NCBI GenBank assembly: GCA_034769895.1
Contig: CM068367.1
Coordinates: 319,845,662-319,909,661 of the forward strand
From: Magicicada septendecula
Taxonomy: Eukaryota; Arthropoda; Insecta; Hemiptera; Cicadidae
Length of the DNA stretch: 64,000 nt
Reading direction: 5' to 3'
This document shows positions 59,102 through 64,000 of this stretch, in pieces. The notes below the pieces were generated by a model, which saw only the letters and a list, made by a program, of their open reading frames with translations, was not told the DNA's origin and did not search any database. A program made the position numbers and the translations under genes. Within the stretch, counting starts at the first letter, position 1; every line of letters starts with the position of its first letter.

Positions 59102-59671
59102 CCGCGCTATATCGGGCTTCTACTGTACTTAATCAAATTACTGAGAAATTATTATTGCAACTAATGCGAGTCTAATATCTGTAATCTCTCCGTTGACTGC
59201 CCTAACTTCTTACACTCCGTATTTTTATATTTCGCTAAAACTACCCTCACTCACTATCGACAAACTACACGCCTATTGGTCTGACTTACCGCTAAATTCA
59301 AAACTACCCAATCTGTTTAACGGAACAGCCCGCGCAAAAAATGACGCTATCCGCTATTCGTCCACAAAATGCGCGTGAACACGTGGTATGAAACTTCGCG
59401 TCACCTTCCATTTCACACATACGCTCTCTTTCTAAAATATAGCTCCCTTTTGTTAGGCGCACTTAACTTTTACAACCTTAGTAAATGTTTCTTACACCCA
59501 AGCAAACAATACAGTTTTATTATGGTCCGATCCGTCCGTGACAAAATATAAATTCTTAGCCGACTTACTGGCGTCAACGCAAGGTCGTCTTTTGAATATC
59601 TATCGCTCTTTACTACATATTTTAATGTTTTCTTACTTCTAAAGAAAACCACCGCTTTCTATAAATTTACA

Positions 59672-60290
59672 TTTCTCCCTGGGTACCATATGACTTTGTC
59701 CCCGTAAAATTGTTAAGAATACAATTTTCCGTGATATCGTCCCCCGATAGAATCATATCAAAATTTTAATAGAATTTGGGATTGATTCTATTGATGCGTC
59801 CCTAATCCCCTGCTAAAATTTTATATTACTAACAATAATTTGTTTAACCCTTGCTATAATCTAGATTTGTTTGTACATCACATTATATTAATTACTCTTA
59901 ATTTATTTAACATAACATGGTAATATTAGTTAGTTTACGATCTGTTGTTATACCCTAAGTGTCAACGGCATTTCAAGGTTTGTTTACATACAGACTCTCC
60001 GTCCCACCCTTGACAAACTGGTCAAACAACTACTTTTAAAATATTTTGCTTTACTCTCCCTTTCATCTCAACACATGTTACAATGACATTTTGCCCTAAC
60101 ATCTGTTTACGTTCTACTTCCCTTAACTTACTCTTACAATGTAGTACATTTATAATAACTACGCTAATATTTTTGGAATCCTTATACAATTTAATAATTA
60201 ACAATGATTATCTTATTTATTACACCAGTATTCGAATCTTACAATTATTACATATGTAGACGTTGTATGATATTACAATCTGTTTAGTAT
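59672..60290 (-). other. Unit 8 3' noncoding tail with polypurine tract
   Basis: The length is 619 bp; the polypurine tract is at 59672-59680. Confidence 0.85.
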
Positions 60291-63200
60291 CTATGTAGTA
60301 TCAGTGTTCATGTGTGTAGTAATGGGTCCTTGCTCATAATACGGTTTTAATTGTCGTGTATTAAAATTTCCTCTGATACATCCTGGTCGTCGTGCGTCTT
60401 CTAGCTGGTAGGTTGCTGTTCCGAGTTCCTTTGTTATTTTATATGGTCCTTCAAATAAATTGCAAAATTTCCCTATTATCTTCTTGTTAATATCTGAGAT
60501 TGGATACGCGCGTAGCAACACCTTATCTCCTATTTGGAATTTTGAAATCTGATGAGCAGCGTTGATTCGATTTGTCCTTTTTTCTCCCTTTTCTTTTATG
60601 CGTAAGTAAATATTATGATAAGTAATTGGTTGGCTTGTCGGCATCATTTCCTTGTCAAGATATTTGGTCCAGTCCCGCTTCGGTTTTCTTCCCCACTGTG
60701 CCTCGTACGGGGTGGTTTCAATTGTCTCATGGTATGTTTGATTTATACATGCTTCAACTAGATTAAGAAATTGTGCCCACTTTGTGTGTCTTTCGGATGT
60801 CAATGCCCTAAACATGTTGCCTAATTGTCGATTGATCCTTTCGGCCAAATTAGTGCACGGATTGCGAACAGCGGTATATTTTGGTTTAATACCCATCTCC
60901 GTCAATGCTGTGAACCATCGTTGACTGGTGAACTGGGTACCGTTGTCAGTCAGTACTGCTGATGGCCTTCCCATTTCTTCACAATACAATTTAATTTTAT
61001 TTATAGTGGCGGTCGTGGTGGCTTGCCTTAATTTATATAATTTTACATATTTGGTGAAGTTGTCAATCACAGTGAGTATGTACCTGACCTTGCCCGTGGA
61101 TACCGGTAATGGTCCATAGTAGTCAATACTAACTAGTTCACTCTTGTTTTGGGGTATGACAGGCTGCGTTTCGCCTACCATTCGTTTAAAATGGTCCTTG
61201 CTTTTCTGACATATTTGACAAGTTTTCGTAATTAATTTGGTAATCTTATTAACTGAGTTCCCCGTGAAATTTTCTTTGAACAGTTGATATGTACGACGAT
61301 TTCCCACATGACTGTATGCCTGATGTAGTTCAGCAATCATATTGTGGCAAAGTTCATTGGTCAACATAAGTTTCCATATCCCTTTTTCGCTTCGGTATAA
61401 TTTGTCATTGTGCCAGTTGTATTTTTGGGCAAGTTTATGTTGTTTATTGGCTTGTATTACGTCGATAATTCGCTTCAATTTCATGTCGGCTAGTTGATAA
61501 CTTCTTATATTCTTGAGCTGCTCCTTAGCCTCCTTACTGATGCGGATGTTGATAAAATTGATCTCTAACTCCTCGGTTTGATCGATTGGTTGTTCCTCGT
61601 CCACGTCTTCAGGATGCCTGCTCAGGATGTCCGCCATGATGTTATCTCGCCCTTTGCAGTGAATGATGTCGAAATCATACTCCTGTATAGCGAGAATCCA
61701 TCGCGTTATGCGGGAGTTATTTAGGTGGCACTTTTTTATGAATATTAACGCCTTATTGTCAGTAATGATTGTAAAAGGCTTACCCAGTACGTAGGTCCTA
61801 AATTTTTGCAAACAGTATACAACACTCAGTAGCTCTAATTCTGTGGTGAAGTAATTACGCTCAGCTCCCCGTACCACGCGGCTTGTGTATGCGACTACTC
61901 CAATGTCGTTATTCTCGTCTAGCTGGTAAAGCTGGCCTCCCAACGCATAACGACTCGCATCCGTGTGTAGGTAGAAACGCTTGTTGGGGTCAGGATGCTT
62001 AAGAACCACTGATTCGATGAATAATTCCTTGACTCTCTCAAAATGCTGATCCATTTCCTTTGTCCATTTAAACGTGGTATTCTTTTTTAATAAGTTTAAC
62101 AACGGTTGCGTCGCTTTGGCGTATTTATTGGTGAATCGGTTGTAAAAATTGGTTAAGCCCAGAAATCCTTTAAGTTGTTTTTGATTCTTTGGCTTCCGAA
62201 ATTCCTGAATGGCTCTAATCTTATCTGGTGCGGCGGTAATACCCTCTGTTGTTAAGCGATATCCCAGGTAATCAATCTCTTTACGAAACAGCTGCGATTT
62301 TTTAAAGTTGACAGTTAAATTAGCTTGTTTGATGTCACGTAATAATAATTTTAAGTGCCGTAGGTGCTCTTCCACGCTATCCGAGATACATAAGCAGTCA
62401 TCTACATATAAGATCGTAAATGCCTTCACTTCTTCCGACAATACTCGGTCCAAACCACGTGTTAAACTTGCTAGGCTAGTCTTCAATCCGAACGGCGTCA
62501 CTGTGTACCGATAGCACTTGCCTTCGTACAAAAACCCAGTAAAATCTCTACATTCCTGATGCAATGGGATTTGCCAAAATGAGCTACGGAGGTCAATTGT
62601 GGACATGACTTTAATGTTACCACATGTTGCCAGTATCTCGTTAATTGGAATGGCTCCCTCATGGTCTGGAACTGTTACTGAATTCAGCTTACGGGCGTCC
62701 AAACATAATCTAACCGTCTGGTCTTTCTTTACGACAGTAACCATAGGGTTGACGTATGGACTCTGAGCCCTTTCAATAACACCATGCGCCTCCATTTTCT
62801 GGATTTCTGCCTTCACTGCTTCCTTGTATCTCATCGGAATCGGCCAACCTTTCTGACAGTAGGGTGTCCGATCGGTGACTTCGAATTTATGTTGATACGA
62901 GTTAATCCTACCTGGCGTATCCCGGAATACCATTTTATTATCCATCAAAATATGCTTTAGCTCGCTCCGTTCAGCTTCGGTTATGTCTGTGATAGTTTGT
63001 ACCTTCTGTCCAATCAATTCTTCGTTCTCTTCATCGGCAGATGCGAGTTCTACTCGTAGTATCTCCGCTGTAGTTCCTTCCTGGTTTTGGTCTCCCTGAA
63101 CGATTAATCGTTTGTTGTTCAGGTCGATCACACACCCATTTTCTTCCAATAACCCTATGCCTAAGATACAATCTTTTATTAATTCTGGGACAACTACGAA

Positions 63201-63569
63201 GACACTATCGACTCTTAAACTTTCGATTTGGACAGTTAATAGGATTTGTTGTGTAACCCTTTTTGACTTATTGCCGGTTGCACCCTTAATTACGGTATTC
63301 GACAATTTTAACATTTCTAGATCACCCAATTCCTTTTTATTGTCTTTAAACCACTGTTCTGAGACAGCGTTTAATTGGCTCCCGGTGTCCAATAAGGCGC
63401 ATGTAGACACACCGTTCAACGAGACACTTACTTCCGGACATTTATTAACTTTACATATTATGTTGACATCATCATCATCCATTAAATCATCTCTTAAATC
63501 TAGAAAAGTAGTGTTAATATATTTACTAATATTACTTAAGTCTACTTCATATTTACAGAACTTAGCTAG
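60291..63569 (-). CDS. pol: Unit 8 Pol polyprotein, intact
   Basis: The frame is open for 29 + 1063 codons; first ATG at 63482. It has the same marker residues as unit 7. This is the only unit in which both pol and the visible end of gag are open, so whether the copy is complete depends on sequence right of the window. Confidence 0.93.
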   Translation of the reverse strand, partial: LAKFCKYEVDLSNISKYINTTFLDLRDDLMDDDDVNIICKVNKCPEVSVSLNGVSTCALLDTGSQLNAVSEQWFKDNKKELGDLEMLKLSNTVIKGATGNKSKRVTQQILLTVQIESLRVDSVFVVVPELIKDCILGIGLLEENGCVIDLNNKRLIVQGDQNQEGTTAEILRVELASADEENEELIGQKVQTITDITEAERSELKHILMDNKMVFRDTPGRINSYQHKFEVTDRTPYCQKGWPIPMRYKEAVKAEIQKMEAHGVIERAQSPYVNPMVTVVKKDQTVRLCLDARKLNSVTVPDHEGAIPINEILATCGNIKVMSTIDLRSSFWQIPLHQECRDFTGFLYEGKCYRYTVTPFGLKTSLASLTRGLDRVLSEEVKAFTILYVDDCLCISDSVEEHLRHLKLLLRDIKQANLTVNFKKSQLFRKEIDYLGYRLTTEGITAAPDKIRAIQEFRKPKNQKQLKGFLGLTNFYNRFTNKYAKATQPLLNLLKKNTTFKWTKEMDQHFERVKELFIESVVLKHPDPNKRFYLHTDASRYALGGQLYQLDENNDIGVVAYTSRVVRGAERNYFTTELELLSVVYCLQKFRTYVLGKPFTIITDNKALIFIKKCHLNNSRITRWILAIQEYDFDIIHCKGRDNIMADILSRHPEDVDEEQPIDQTEELEINFINIRISKEAKEQLKNIRSYQLADMKLKRIIDVIQANKQHKLAQKYNWHNDKLYRSEKGIWKLMLTNELCHNMIAELHQAYSHVGNRRTYQLFKENFTGNSVNKITKLITKTCQICQKSKDHFKRMVGETQPVIPQNKSELVSIDYYGPLPVSTGKVRYILTVIDNFTKYVKLYKLRQATTTATINKIKLYCEEMGRPSAVLTDNGTQFTSQRWFTALTEMGIKPKYTAVRNPCTNLAERINRQLGNMFRALTSERHTKWAQFLNLVEACINQTYHETIETTPYEAQWGRKPKRDWTKYLDKEMMPTSQPITYHNIYLRIKEKGEKRTNRINAAHQISKFQIGDKVLLRAYPISDINKKIIGKFCNLFEGPYKITKELGTATYQLEDARRPGCIRGNFNTRQLKPYYEQGPITTHMNTDTT

Positions 63570-64000
63570 TTTTTTGGCATAACGGTATTAACTTTGTTAC
63601 CGTTCGCACCGCTGGTCGATGGAATAGGTTCGTTCTCATTTTTAAACTTGTTTGTTCGTTTGGGGTAGTGAGAAGTAACTGGCCTACTTTCACTTTCATT
63701 TGCGCGCCCGTGCTCAGCTGGTCGCTCTCTCTCCTCTTCACCCCTCATCCATGATTTACGATCTCGCCGTCCGTCATAGTACCCTCGGCTCGCCTCTCTG
63801 GTGTCACTTCTCAGACTCATAAATTCTAACAAGACCTGCTCGAATTCATTGATTGTCACTACACCACGAGTAATTATCGCAACTCTTATTTCATGCGGAT
63901 AATGTTTAGTAATTTTTCTAATTAAATACTTATCAGGTATTGGCGGAATTAATTGTCGGTTTTCTAACAGTTTACGTTCTAAGTATTGGATCATGTTCAT
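63566..64000 (-). CDS. gag: Unit 8 gag, C-terminal part only (window edge)
   Basis: The last 144 codons of gag (residues 407-550) are open up to the TAG at 63566-63568. M replaces T at residue 491, as in unit 7. The positions of the two unit 7 lesions (codons 175 and about 333) lie beyond the right edge. Confidence 0.85.
   Translation of the reverse strand: MNMIQYLERKLLENRQLIPPIPDKYLIRKITKHYPHEIRVAIITRGVVTINEFEQVLLEFMSLRSDTREASRGYYDGRRDRKSWMRGEEERERPAEHGRANESESRPVTSHYPKRTNKFKNENEPIPSTSGANGNKVNTVMPKN
63569..63575 (-). promoter_or_regulatory. Unit 8 gag-pol frameshift heptamer
   Basis: A AAA AAC followed by TAG, in front of an intact pol. Confidence 0.8.

Larger units (their letters stand above)
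56808..59125 (-). mobile_element. Tigger/pogo-type DNA transposon in LTR 8
   Basis: It has the same 2318 bp, the same TA target (56806-56807 and 59126-59127) and the same 24-bp inverted repeats (56808-56831 and 59102-59125). I found one base difference from the LTR 7 copy (A at about 49529, G at the matching place near 58956). The near identity shows duplication of the whole retrotransposon unit after one insertion, not two insertions. Confidence 0.93.
55882..59671 (-). repeat. LTR 8, interrupted by a Tigger-type transposon
   Basis: The LTR is 3790 bp with the same insertion at the same TA as LTR 7. It carries GTAGATCATT, as LTRs 1 and 2 do, so it is not a simple copy of LTR 7. Confidence 0.92.
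3742..64000 (-). repeat. Tandem array of LTR-sharing Gypsy-type retrotransposons
   Basis: Eight consecutive copies lie in one orientation. Each internal region is joined to the next by a single LTR. Successive LTR starts differ by 7114, 7116, 7121, 7122, 7120, 7120 and 9427 bp; the last step is longer because a 2318-bp DNA transposon sits in LTR 7. The left edge is sharp: sequence common to all copies starts exactly at the TG that begins the LTR on the + strand (3742), and the host sequence before it does not match the other copies. The array runs off the right edge, so its full length and far junction are unknown. Copies differ from each other at roughly the one percent level by eye. The structure is what unequal exchange between LTRs, or insertion of a one-LTR circular multimer, would give; it is not what independent insertions give, since those would be separated by host DNA. 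Confidence 0.95.
55882..64000 (-). mobile_element. Array unit 8 (with DNA transposon in its LTR), cut by the window
   Basis: This is a close sister of unit 7, carrying the same transposon at the same site. The 5' two-thirds of gag and the next LTR lie outside the window. Confidence 0.9.

Noticed and set aside
47381-59125. Two independent Tigger insertions into LTRs 7 and 8
   Set aside because: Same TA, same two stops and near-identical sequence over 2318 bp fit one insertion followed by unit duplication.
3742-64000. CRISPR-like or simple satellite reading of the periodic array
   Set aside because: The repeated unit is a 7.1-kb retrotransposon with gag, pol, LTRs, polypurine tract and primer site.

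Overview
The window looks like animal, most probably arthropod, nuclear DNA. It opens with about 3.7 kb of AT-rich host sequence that is poor in CG dinucleotides, holds short simple repeats, and contains one short stretch with intron/exon signals (386-496, +). From 3742 to the right edge it is a head-to-tail array of one Ty3/Gypsy-type LTR retrotransposon, with every copy transcribed from the minus strand. The family resemblance (DTGS protease, YVDD reverse transcriptase, RNase H, integrase with GPY motif) is to insect Gypsy-group elements. The long LTR and the tRNA-Lys-like primer site suggest the Osvaldo-like branch; this is inference.

The array repeats LTR-internal-LTR-internal with one shared LTR between neighbours and no host DNA between copies. 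Eight LTRs (starting at 3742, 10856, 17972, 25093, 32215, 39335, 46455 and 55882) and eight internal regions (the last cut by the window) are visible. The basic period is 7114-7122 bp. The LTR is 1469-1475 bp and ends in the inverted repeat TGTAA/TTACA. In transcription order a copy holds: 5' LTR, a primer site and 98-bp leader, gag (550 codons), a -1 frameshift heptamer directly before the gag stop, pol (29 + 1063 residues: protease, RT, RNase H, integrase), a 619-bp noncoding tail without env, a polypurine tract, and the 3' LTR. Unit n means LTR n plus the internal region to its right; its 5' LTR is LTR n+1.

No complete copy in the window is intact. Units 1-4 have pol lesions (a stop in unit 1, a shared 1-bp insertion in units 2-4, a second insertion in unit 4). 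Units 5-8 keep pol fully open, but gag is broken in units 5, 6 and 7 by different lesions; gag of unit 8 is only partly visible. Shared lesions and variants group the units as 1 / 2-4 / 5-6 / 7-8, with mosaics between groups. This points to spread of the array by unequal exchange or gene conversion.

LTRs 7 and 8 each carry the same 2318-bp Tigger/pogo-type DNA transposon at the same TA. Its transposase frame has two in-frame stops. LTRs 1 and 2 have the empty TA site. LTRs 3-6 have TA-CTG-TA, the expected scar of excision of such a transposon. The array therefore shows three states of one insertion site side by side, which is the most informative feature of the window.
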